NCBI RefSeq assembly: GCF_014839835.1
Contig: NC_071632.1
Span: 10,496,487-10,560,486, forward strand
Source of the DNA: Dryobates pubescens
Lineage: Eukaryota > Chordata > Aves > Piciformes > Picidae
Direction of reading: 5' to 3'
Length of the DNA stretch: 64,000 bases
In this document: piece after piece, positions 18,264 to 30,200 of the stretch
How positions within the stretch are numbered: the stretch's first letter is position 1
Layout: the number at the start of each line of letters is the position of its first letter
The notes under the pieces: model-generated
Database searches by the model: none
What the model was told of the DNA's origin: nothing
The model's input: only the letters and a program-made list of their open reading frames with translations
Program-made: the position numbers and the translations under genes

Positions 18264-21200
18264 ATGGCCACGGTACTGTGGTTGCCCAATTTGCTCCTGG
18301 CCTCCCTCCTGCTCTGTGTGGCTGTGGTGGAAGCAGCAACTGGGTGAGTACTTTGTGCCAGGCTGTGACACGACCCTGTGTGCCAGTCTCGGTACCTTGG
18401 GGTGACAGTGGTGCCATGGCCAGGCGATGGTGCGAGGAGACAGTGGAAGTGACAGCGGAGGAGGAGGTGACACCACGGCTGGAGGACGCGGTGCCCTGTG
18501 CCAGCCTCTACCACTACAGCCTGTCTGGGTGGCGGATTGACCGTGAACGCATGCGCCAAGCCTATGGTGGGGACCGTGGTGAGCCCCAGCCTGGCTCTGG
18601 CAAACCCCTCTGCTACATCTACCGGTGAGTGACACCGGGACAAGGGGTGCTGGAGAGGACGCCCATCCTGCTGCTAACACCTCCATGGTGGCACTGGGGC
18701 TCCCCTTGTATCCCACCAGACCCCCAGAGATGCGGCCGGTGGTGTGGAACCGGACGGTGCTGGCCTGCTGCCGTGGCTGGAGCGGGCCGCACTGCACCGA
18801 AGGTAGGGATAGGAGGGTCACAAAGGCGTGGTGGCACCACCATGCCATGCCTGGCATCCATCAGCATGTCTGGTGCTGGCCAGTGAGGCCAAGGTGCATC
18901 CCTGTGCTGTAGGTGAAGGCTTGCTGGGGCAATGCTATGGCACGTGGCAGTGCCAGGAAGACGCCAGCAGCCACAACCTCAGTGCCATGAGCCTGGCCGA
19001 GTGCTGCCGGCACCCCTGGGGCCACAGCTGGCGCAATGGCTCCACTGCACCCTGCCTGGCCTGCACCCGCCTGCCCCTCACCGGTGGGTCCGAGGGTCCT
19101 GGACGGTGTCCCGGTGGGTTCCAAGAGGTTCTAGCAGGGGGTTGCTAAATGGTGTCACCTCCCCAAGGCGATGCATCACCAAGGCTGTCACCTGCCGTGT
19201 CCCTGCGGGGAGCAGTCACCCAGCATCGTGGCACCGGGGCTGAGTGCCTGGCCTGGGCTGGGTCTCGCTACCGCACCTTCGACCGGCGCCACTTCCACTT
19301 CTCTGGCCACTGCCTCTACACCCTGGCTACTGCCACTGATGGCACCTGGGCCGTCACCATCGCTGCTGGCGAGCACCGGGTACCACCACGGTGGGATGGG
19401 TTGGTGGGGTACAAGAAGCCCTTGAGGTCTCTGCTCCTACTGTGGATGGTGGCTCTGGGGGGTATCACTTCATTCCCTGGCACGGCATGGCCCCGTGGTG
19501 TGGCCATGGCAACCCTGGGCATCCCTGGCTGCCAGCAGCTAGAGGGATCCCGGTGGCTTTGCCACATGCTGCGCCCAGCCCAGGTGATGCCGTGGTGCTG
19601 CAGGTGCTGCACATGACCTTTGGCACGGACACGGTGTCGTTGCGGGGCCGGAACGTCTCGGTGAACGGCGCGGTGGTGCCTGAGGGGCAGCCGTACCTGC
19701 GCAGCGGTGAGTGCGGCACGGGCTCCGTGCTGCCACCCGCCCCGGGCCCCTGTGTCCCTAGCCCCGTCCCCATCCCGGTGCCGTGCTGAGCCTCCACTGC
19801 GGTACCGGCAGGGATCACTGTCACCTGGCTGGGTGACTGGGTGGCTGTCGCCAGCGGGCTGGGCGTGAAGGTGGCATCGGACGGGCACCAGGCGGTGACA
19901 GTGATGGTGGACGCCGAGCTGCGGGGCAGCACGAGGGGGCTCTGCGGCACCTACAACGATGACCCTGACGGTAAGCAGTACCACGTCGGTGATGCCACCG
20001 CTCTCCCTGGGCTTGACGTGGTGCAGCGGTGGCTGTGCCAGGGCCGCGTGTCACATCCAGCCCCCCCTGTACTCCCCAGATGACTTCCAGCGGCCGCGGG
20101 GGGACGTGGCTGCCTTTGCCTCCAGTTTTGGCAACTCCTGGAAGGTGCCGGCTGCCGCCACGGAGGTACTGGAGCAGAGCCGGGGACTGGGGACGGGGCT
20201 GCTGAATCCCGCGGCTTGGTGGGGGTCACCTCAGCTCTGGGGGGTCCCTGGAGGGGGGGGTCATCCCAGCTCTGAGGGTGCCCCTTCCCCAGGTTCAGCC
20301 TAACTGCAGGGATGCGGTGGAGCCTGGCCCCGGTTGTGCCAAGGGCACCGTGGTGCAGCGGGCAGCCGAGGCCAGCTGTGGCAAGCTGCTGGCTGAACCC
20401 TTCCGCCAGTGCCATGATGAGGTGTGTGGGTGCCTGGGGGTGCTGGGGTTACCAGCCAGGCAGTGTCAGGGGGTGCTGGTCTCACCACGCTCATGTGCCA
20501 ATCCTGTGCCAGGTCGACCCTGGTGGGTTTTATGCAGCATGCCTGGAATTGTGGTGCCAGGAGGGTGACGCCAGCACCTTGCCACCACCGACTGTCTGTG
20601 ACACCTTTGCTGCCTATGCCCGGAGCTGTGCTCACCACCAGACCCACCTGGACTGGCGCCAGCCTGGCTTCTGTGGTATGGCCCCAGAGGGCTCCAGCAC
20701 AGCCCCCACCATGACTGCTGCTGCTCCTCTGGCCTCACTGAGCACCCCTAAGGCTCCTGTGGGCACCCCTTGGGCCCAAGCACCCCAAGGTCTTGAGCTT
20801 GCACCCATAAATTGCATGCTCCCCAAGTCCTCATGCCTGCCCTCTATCAGTTGGGTGCCCCCCCAAAGTTTCTACCTGCACCCCTCAGTCTCTTGCCAGC
20901 CAAAGGCTTCTGTGGGCACCCCTCAGTTGGGTGCACCACTCAGCTGCAGGCACCTCAATTTCTTGCACCAGCCCCCCTCACAACTGGGGGCACCCCAAAA
21001 GCTTCTACTTGCACCCCCTCATCCTGGGCACCCCAAAAGCTTGCAGTGTCCCCTGACTGGGTGCCCCTCTCAGTTCCATGCACACCAATTTCTTCTGTGT
21101 GCCCCCAATTTCTTGTGTGCTCCACAAAAGCTGCTGGTGCGCCATCGAGTGTGGGCACTGATGGTGGTGCCTGTGCCGGCAGAGCGCAGCTGTGCCACAG

Positions 21201-24200
21201 GGCAGCGTTTCTCTGATTGCATCTCCTCGTGCCCCCCGAGCTGTGCCAGTGTGGGCAGTGCCGAGGCAGGGCCGTGCCACCACGACTGTGCCGGTGGCTG
21301 CGAGTGCATGCCGGGGCTCTACTGGGATGGGAGCCTCTGTGTGCCCCCCACTGCCTGCCCCTGCCACCACCGGCGCCAGCGCTATGCCCCTGGGCAGAGC
21401 ATCCGCCAGCGCTGCAACCTCTGGTGAGTGGTGCTGGGGGCACAGCTGGCACCCACTGGTGAATACCCACAACTGGGCACAACAACAGTGTTTGGGGAGC
21501 AAGTGGTGTCACGGTGTCTTACCCCAGTATCCCCTCCTTGGTGACCCCAGTGTCCCTGCTCCTTCTTGTCCCCTCCTTGGTGACCTCCTGTCCTCTCCTT
21601 GGTGACCCTAATGTCCTCCCCTAGGTGATCCCAGTGTTCCCCCTCCTTGCTGACTCTGGTGTTTCCCTTTCTTGGTGGATCTCTGTGTCCCCTCCCTGGT
21701 GACCCCAGTGTGCCCTTCTGTGCCTGCAGCACGTGCCAGGGTGGGCGCTGGCTCTGCGGGCAGGAGCGGTGCCCAGGGGAATGTGCAGTGCTGGGAGGCC
21801 ACCACTACATCACCTTTGACCGCCGGCGCTTCTCCTTCCTGGGCACCTGTGCCCACATCCTGGTGCAGGTGAGGGTGTAGCCACAATGGTGGTGGCTGCA
21901 GTCATGACTACAGTGGTGGCTGCAGTGATGGTAGTTGTGGTGGTGGCCATGGTGTTAGGGACCTGCACTGGGGGTCTCAGTAGGGTCTGTGCTCTCCAGG
22001 ACTTTGTGGAGGGGCAGCTGCTGATCACAGCTGAGCATGGGGCTTGTGCTGACCAACAGACCCCCGTCTGCCACCGTGCCCTCTCCATCAGTGCCCGACG
22101 GACCTCTGCCCGCCTCCGTGGCACAGGTGACATGGGAGGACCATCACTGTGCCCCATTGGGGTGCTGGGTTCTGTCTGGAGGGATCTAATGTCCTCATGG
22201 TGATGGGTACTGGTCTGGTGGACATGCCCTGATGTCCCCATGCTCTCCTGGCACAGGCGAGGTGATGGTGGACGGGCAGGAGGTGTCGTTGCCCTTCTCT
22301 GGTGCTGAGCTGAGCATCCGCCGCGTGTCCTCCTCCTTCGTGCTGCTCCAGACCTTTGGGGCCCATGTGCTGTGGGGGCTGGAGACCCCCAACATCTACA
22401 TCACCCTGCAGCCAACCTTCGCCGGCAAGGTGTGGCCTGCACCTGGCATGGGGATGCGGTGTTGGAGCTGGGCTGGGATCCAGTGCTGGAGCTAGGCTGG
22501 GATCCAGCCATGGAGCTGGGCTGGGATCCAGTGCTGGAGCTAGGCTGGGATCCAGCCATGGAGCTGGGCTGGGATCCAGTGCTGGAGCTAGGCTGGGATC
22601 CAGCCATGGAGCTAGGCTGGGATCCAGTGCTGGAGCTAGGCTGGGATCCAGCCATGGAGCTGGGCTGGGATCCAGTGTTGGAGCTAGGCTGGGATCCAGC
22701 CACGGAGCTGGGCTGGGATCCAGTGCTGGAGCTAGGCTGGGATCCAGCCATGGAGCTGGGCTGGGATCTGGTGCTGCAGCTGGTCTGAGACCTGATGGTC
22801 CAGATCCTGATGGATCCTACTGCTGGACCCTGCAGGTGCGGGGCCTCTGTGGCACCTACAACTGGCACCAGCAGGATGAGTTCACCACACCGGCAGGGGA
22901 CGTGGAGCTCGGTGTCGTTGCTTTCGCCAACAAGTTCTGGGTGCCTGGCACTTGCCCAGCTCCTGGCCCTGTGCCCCTTGACTCCTGCGATGCCTTCGCC
23001 GGGCACAGGGAGTTGGTTGAAGCTGCCTGTGCCATCCTGCTTGGTGCTGCGTTCCAGGTGCCAGTGGCTCTGTCCTAGTTAGGTAGCAGCATTGCTGGTG
23101 CTGTGGGATGATGTCTGTGACATGTCCATGATGTGACCATCCTGTCCCCAGCCCTGTCACCAGCTGGTGGATCCAGAGCCATTCCTGGAGCTGTGCCAGG
23201 CTGAGGCCTGCACCTGCCAGGATTTGCCGCGGTGCCTGTGCCCAGTGCTGGCTGCATATGGCAGGGAGTGTGCCAGGGATGGGGTTGAGCTCTCCTGGAG
23301 GAACCAGAGTTTCTGCCGTGAGATGTGGGATGGGATGGATGGAGTGAGATAGGAGGAGATTGGATGGGATTGGGCAGGATGGATGGGATGGGAAAGAATG
23401 GAGTGGAGCAGGTTAGGATGAGACAGAAGAGATGGGATCAGTAGGATGGATTGGGATGGGGATGGATGTCATGGGATGGATGAGAGAGGACAGGACAGAT
23501 GGATGGAGTAGGATGAGACAGGATGTGTGGAAGAGGATGGCTGACTTGGGCTGGATGGGATGGGATGGGAGAGCAAGGCATGGGCCAGAGCACATGGGCC
23601 GGGATGGGATGGGATGGGATGGGATGGGATGGGATGGGATGGGATGGAACAGGGCGGTCAGGGTGGGGTGGGCTGAGGGTGGGGACACTGCCACCAAACA
23701 CCAGGAGACAGCAGGGAGGTGCTGAGGGCACAGGCCATGGGGTGTGCCTGGCATAGCAGTGCCATCCTGGTGCCCATGCCTGCAGCTGTACCATGTGCTG
23801 GGGGCCAGCTGTACCAGGACTGCGGCCGGGTCTGTGGCCGGAGCTGCGCTGAGCTGCGGTTGGATGGGTCCAGGGGCTCCTGCCTGGAGCTGCCTGGGCT
23901 CTGCGTGCCCGGCTGCCAGTGCCCTGCCGGGCTGCTGCTGGCACAGGAAGGACAATGTGTGCCCCCGTCTGCCTGCCCCTGCCGCCGTGGCACACAGCTC
24001 CATCCACCTGGCACTCACCTCCGGCAGGGCTGCAGTGACTGGTGCGTGTCTGGGGGTGGCAGGGGATGGGTGGGGAAATGGAGGTGGCTGGGGTTGGGGG
24101 GTGACAGGGACAGCTGGGGAATGTGGAGGCAGCAGGGCAATGCCAAGGCAGTGCCACAGGGTATGGTGACGGTGAGATCTGATGAAAGCCCCCTACGGCC

Positions 24201-27200
24201 CGTCCTGGCTGGCACCGCGGGATAGGTGGCTTTCATCAGACATCCCGGGCACAGGGCAGCGGTGGCACTGACAGAAGGTCTCTGAGCACATGGCCAGAGT
24301 TGGGGTCATCCATATCCAGGGCCTGGGGGAGACTGGGGAAGCATAGGGAATCTGCTGGGCAGGGGCTTTGTGTGGGGTGGGTGTGGGAACAGGGTGGGCA
24401 CGGATGGGCATGGGATAGGAATTGGGATGAGTAGAATGGGAAAGGATGGGATGGGGATTGGGATGGGGATTGGGATGAGGGTGGAGATTAGTATTGGGAT
24501 GGGGAAGAAGGTGAAGATGAGGATGGGAATAAGGATGGGATGGGATGAGGATGAAGATGAGGATAAGGATGGGATGGAGACAAAAGTGGGATGAAGAAGG
24601 GGATGAGAATGAGGATGGGGATAAGATGTCAATGAAGATGGGGATGGAATGGGGCGGGAGTGAGTCAGGATGGGGATGAGGATTGGAGGTTCCCAGTGTG
24701 GGGCCGGGGGCTGCCATGGCTCTGCCCTCACCACGACCCCCGCAGCGTCTGCACCGGCGGCTCCTGGCGCTGTGCCGAAGGGCCCTGCCCCATGGCTGCC
24801 CTCTGCCCAGGAGGGCTGCTCCCTGCCCCTGGCTCCTGCCTGCGCCGCTGCGACAGCACTGAGCCCAACGGCACCTGTGCCGGCATTGCCGACGGCTGCG
24901 TCTGCCCCCCCGGCACCGTCTACCTGGTGGGGGTCTTCCAGATTTGGGGAGGGGGGCTGCAGGGCTGGGCAGGGTGGGGCTGCAGGAATAGGATAGAGTG
25001 TTGGATAGAGGGGTCTGGGGGAGTTGAAGGCCAGGGGTCTGGACATGTGGGGCTGGACGTGGAGTTTGGAGGGAGCGGGAGGTCAGGGGGGCTGGATGTG
25101 GGGATCTGGGGATCTGAGGAATTGGGATATCAGAGTGGGGGTTCAGGTGATGTGGGGCATGGGGGGATGTGGTGTGTGAGGCGCTGGTGAGGGGCACTGA
25201 GGGTCCCATCCCCTCTTCTGGAGGGTCCCAGTGTCCCCCACTGGGGGATCTCCAGCATCCCCTGCTGCCCCTCCCCAAGCCCAGTTCACCTAGGGGTCTC
25301 CTGCTGGCAGGATGGCAGCTGCGTGGCACCGGATGAGTGTCCCTGTGCCCACGGCGGGCAGCTCTACTGGCCCAATGCCACCATTGTCCAGGACTGCAAC
25401 ACCTGGTGAGACCCCTAGGGACCCCAGACCCCCTTGGGGACCCTCTCAGACTCCTCCAGATCCCCTCAGACCCTCCCCATGGTGGCCATGCCAGTACTCA
25501 GCTCTATGCCCCGGCAGCGTGTGCCAGCGGCAGCAGTGGCACTGTGGGCAGGAGGCATGTGCAGGGACCTGCGTGGCAACAGGGGACCCTCACTACATCA
25601 CCTTCGACGGCAGAGCCTTCACCTTCCCGGGGGACTGCGAGTACCTGCTGGCACGGGAGGCCACTGGGCTCTTCACCATCACTGCTGAGAACGTGCCCTG
25701 TGGCACTGCCGGCGTCACCTGCACCAAGTCGGTGGTGGTGGTGATGGGCAACACCGTGGTGCACATGCTGCGAGGTGAAGAGCACTCCTGGGGGCACCCC
25801 CTGGGAATGGGGACGTGCCAGGGTGGGGTTGGTACTGGTGCTGACAGCCTGGTTGGTGCCTGCAGGGAGGGATGTGACGGTGAACGGGGTCTCAGTGCGA
25901 CCCCCCAAAGTCTATGGTGGCAGCGGGCTGGCGCTGGAGCGTGCTGGGCTCTTTGTCCTGCTCCTGTCCCGCCTGGGGCTGGCTGTGCTCTGGGATGGAG
26001 GTGAGAGCTGGGGAGCACCAGGGTGGGCACTGCCATGGGGGGCTGCTGGTGCTGAGCGTCGTGCCGTGTGGGGCCACCAGTGCCAAGCACTGTGCTAAGC
26101 TGGGTCACCAGTGCCGTGCCAGCCATGCTGTGGTGGACTGCTGGTGCCAAGCACCATCATGTGGTGATTGTGCCACAATAGGATGCCAGTGCCGAGGACC
26201 ACGCCATACTTGGCTGTGCCACGGTGGGCTGCGGGTGCCGTGCTCTGTGTCACAGTAGGATGCTGGATCTGAGCATTGTGCCGCGTTGGCTGTGCCCTGA
26301 TGGGTTTCTGGTGCCAAGCCCTGTGCCGTGCCGCCCCAGGTACGAGGGTTTATGTCCGGCTGGAGCCGCAGCACCGGGGCCGTGTGGCTGGGCTCTGTGG
26401 GGACTTCGACGGCGATGCCGAGAACGATTTCCGCAGCCGCCAAGGGGTCCTGGAGCCCAGTGCCCACCTCTTTGCCAACTCCTGGCGCCTCAGCCTGCTC
26501 TGCCCAGAGGTCGATGGCACCGATGCCCGGCACCCCTGCACTGTACGCACCGGGATGGGGAACCAGGGCATCTGAGAGGGTTGGGGGACACTGAGGCTGG
26601 CATCTGATGGTGCCACCGGTCCCCCAGGAGAACCCCCACAGGGCACCATGGGCTCGCCGGCGCTGTGCCATCCTTCACCAGCAACTTTTTGCGCCATGCC
26701 ACGAGGCCATCCCATGCCAACGCTTCTATGACTGGTGCCTCTTTGATGCCTGCGGGTGAGTGCAGGTGCTGGTGGCTGCACCAGAGATCCCAGAGCCCGG
26801 GGTAGGGGGTCCTGTGACCCCCAACCCATCAAACCTGGCCCCCACTGGCAGCTGTGACTCTGGAGGGGACTGTGAGTGCCTGTGTACAGCCATCGCCACC
26901 TATGCCCAGGAGTGTGCCCGGCGTGGCATCCACGTCCCATGGCGCAGCCAGGACCTGTGTCGTGAGTCACTGGCACCAGGGGAAGCCAGGGGTGAAGTTC
27001 TGAGTGGGGTCTGGGCTGAGAGTCAGATTGTGACCCCCATGAGCTGGCCTGGGGTTGGGTTTGGTGGGGATATGGCATCTGGTTGGGGACCAGGACCCCT
27101 GCCATGGGCTGTGAGGATGATGTGGGACTGGGTGGCTGTGGGGCAAGAGCGGATCTGGGATTTTATTTGGGGGTCAGGCCCCTCCCCAATGGGGATGATG

Positions 27201-30200
27201 GGGGGGGGAGGGGGCTGTGGGGTCTAACCCCCTCCCCCCATCTGCAGCCCTGCAGTGCAATGGGGGTCAGGAGTACAGCCCTTGTGCCCCCCCCTGCCCC
27301 CCAACCTGCCGTGGCCTTGGCCGGGAGCCCCCCGAACACTGCCGCGACCTGCCCTGCCTGGAGGGCTGCTTCTGCCCCACAGGAACCGTGCTGCATGGTG
27401 AGGAGGGGAATGGAGCTGATGTGGGGCTGGCATGGGGCTAGCATGAGGCTGGAGGGGGGCTGATGTGAGGCTGAGATAGGGATAACATGGGGCAGGTGCA
27501 GGGCTGAGATGGGGCTGGTGTGGGGCTGGCACAGAGCTGGTGTGGGGCTGATGTGGGACTGATAGGGAACCAGTGTGGGGCTGGAATGGGGCTGGCAAGC
27601 AGGTCATTGCAGAAATGGTGTGGGGCTGGCATGGAGCTGCTGTGGGGCTGGCAAGGAGGTCATTGCAGAAATGGTGTGGGGCTGGCATGGAGCTGCTGTG
27701 GGGCTGGCAAGGAGGTCATTGCAGAAATGGTGTGGGGCTGGCATGGAGTTGGTGTGGGGCTGGCAAGGAGGTCATTGCAGAAATGGTGTGGGGCTGGCAT
27801 GGAGTTGCTGTGGGGCTGGCAAGGAGGTCATTGCAGAAATGGTGTGGGGCTGGCATGGAGTTGCTGTGGGGCTGGCAAGGAGGTCATTGCAGAAATGGTG
27901 TGGGGCTGGCATGGAGTTGGTGTGGGGCTGGCAAGGAGGTCATTGCAGAAATGGTGTGGGGCTGGCATGGAGTTGGTGTGGGGCTGGCAAGCAGGTCATT
28001 GCAGAAATGGTGTGGGGCTGGCATGGAGTTGGTGTGGGGCTGGCAAGGAGGTCATTGCAGAAATGGTGTGGGGCTGGCACAGAGCTGCTGTGGGGCTGGC
28101 AAGGAGGTCATTGCAGAAATGGTGTGGGGCTGGCATGGAGCTGCTGTGGGGCTGATCCCCTCTCCTGCCCCACGGCAGATGGCCGCTGCCTGCACCCCAC
28201 TGAGTGCCCCTGCTTCTGGGATGGCTTTGCCTTCCCAGCTGGTGCTGCAGTGCAGCAGGGCTGCAAGAACTGGTGAGTGCCCCCTGGCACCAGGACCCAC
28301 TGGCACCCACCAACACCCAGAAGCCAGAACGGTGTCATCGGGGCTGAACCACCCCTGTCGTGGCAGCACGTGCGCAGCAGGACGCTGGCAGTGCCCATCC
28401 TCACCGGATCCGTGCCCGCTGGCACCGCGCTGTGCCCCCTGGGAGTTCTCATGCCACGCGGACGGGCGCTGCGTGCCGGGCACCTGGCTGTGTGACGATG
28501 AGGACGACTGCGGTGATGGCTCGGACGAGGCCTGTGCCCCACGCTGCGCCCCACACCAGCACCGCTGCGCCGACGGGCACTGCCTGGCATGGGCTGGGCG
28601 CTGCGATGGCACCGCTGACTGTGCTGACGGCTCAGATGAGGCCGGCTGCCCCCCGACCTCCTGCCTGCCCCCCAGCTTCAGCTGTGCCAGCGGCCGCTGC
28701 GTGTCCCCAGCGCAGGTCTGTGACGGGCACCTGGACTGTGGTGATGGGGATGGCTCGGACGAGGCGGGTGAGTGCCCCACGGCTGCCCCACGGTCGTCTC
28801 TTGGTTGCCCCGCATCTGCCCCTTGGTTGCCCCATGGCACTGTCTGGGGGCAGAGGGGGTAGGTTGTGGGAGTGCTGGAGCAGTGGGGTGCTGGGAGGCT
28901 GTGCCATGCAGCAGGGGGCTCTGTGCCCCATGGAGGAGATGGCTGAGCACCCCCCTTCATGGTGCTCTGTGCCCCACAGTGAGGGTCCCTGAGCCCCCCA
29001 TCCCTGGGACTCTGTGCCTGTTATGTCAGGTCCCTGAGTGCCATAACCCTAGAGATTTTTGTCCTGCTGTGGGGGTCCCTGAGAGGGGCCTGTGCCCCAC
29101 AGGGGGCTCTGTGCCCCCCATTCCAGGGCTCAGTGCCCCACCGTGGGGTCCCTGACGCGGCCCCCGCAGGCTGCAGCCCGCGGTGCGCGGAGGGCGAGTT
29201 CCGGTGCGCCGTGGGGCGCTGCGTGCCCTACCCCCAGCGCTGCGACGGCCGCGACCACTGCGGCGACTTCAGCGACGAGCGCGGCTGCGGCTGCCCCCCC
29301 GGGCACCTCCAGTGCCCCGATGGGCGTTGCCAGCCTCCCGCCGCCGTCTGCGACGGGCACCGCGACTGCGCTGATGGCACCGACGAAGCCTTCTGCCCCG
29401 GTGAGACACTGCTGCACCAAGCCCTCCACCGTGGCACTCCTTGGCTGCGCCGGTGCCATCCCATGGCACCATTTTGTGTCGTTCCCCCCTTTCACCCCAG
29501 AGCGGGCAACGTGCCCCCCTGGGCAGCTGCCCTGCCCCGATGGCTCCTGCATCGGCGAGGCCGCGGTGTGCGACGGTGCCAGCCACTGCCGTGACGGCTG
29601 GGACGAGAGTCCAGCAGGCTGCGCTGTGGCACTGCCCGCGGCTGTGCCCACCGTGCCCACCAACGCCTCAGCAGGTGAGGGGCTGCTGTGGAGCAGCTGC
29701 ACCCCGCCCCAGACCCCCAGCACAGCCCCGGTACTGGCACCTGCTCACCATGGCCACCCCACCACAGGGACCTCACCAGGGAGGCACAGGGAGTGGATTC
29801 GGGGGTACTGGGAAGCACCAGGAGACACTGGGAGGGGGTCTGAGGGGCTGCTGGGAGGCACTGGGCAGGGGATGGACTGGGAGCCCTGGTGCTGGCACAC
29901 TTTCTGCACCATGGTGGCACATGCTGGGTACAGGGGTACCATGGGACACCTCAACATGGTGCCTGCTGTGCCCAGAGCCAGCGTGCGGCCCCTACGCCTT
30001 CAGCTGCGGCAGCGGGCACTGTGTGCCACGGGGGTGGCTGTGCGATGGTGAGGCCGACTGCCAGGATGGCACTGATGAGCTGGGCTGTGCCAGCGACTGC
30101 CAGCCTGGCCACGTCCCCTGTGCCCACGGTGCCAGCTGTGTCCCCTATGGGCACCTCTGCGATGGCATTGCCCACTGCCGCGACCATTCCGATGAGAGCC

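Larger units (their letters stand above)
21730..24041 (+). other. SSPO: SSPO second VWD-C8-TIL unit
   Basis: [15 protein letters not shown] begins the unit. VWD2 shows [36 protein letters not shown] and, after a repeat-filled intron, [20 protein letters not shown] at 22845-22910. C8 ([28 protein letters not shown]) spans 22980-23320, and TIL2 ([16 protein letters not shown]) spans about 23800-24041. Confidence 0.85.

Noticed and set aside
23604-23645. Interstitial telomere-like repeat
   Set aside because: The unit is GGGAT, not TTAGGG; it is a simple pentamer microsatellite.
24178-24285. C/D box snoRNA
   Set aside because: TGATGA is present, but the nearest CTGA is not followed by a matching terminal stem, and the inverted repeat would hide the C box.
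27573-28862. 429-residue plus-strand ORF fusing the 56-bp repeat to LDLa-coding sequence
   Set aside because: It reads through an intron array by chance. The SSPO frame is explained by splicing 27398-28180 and onward.
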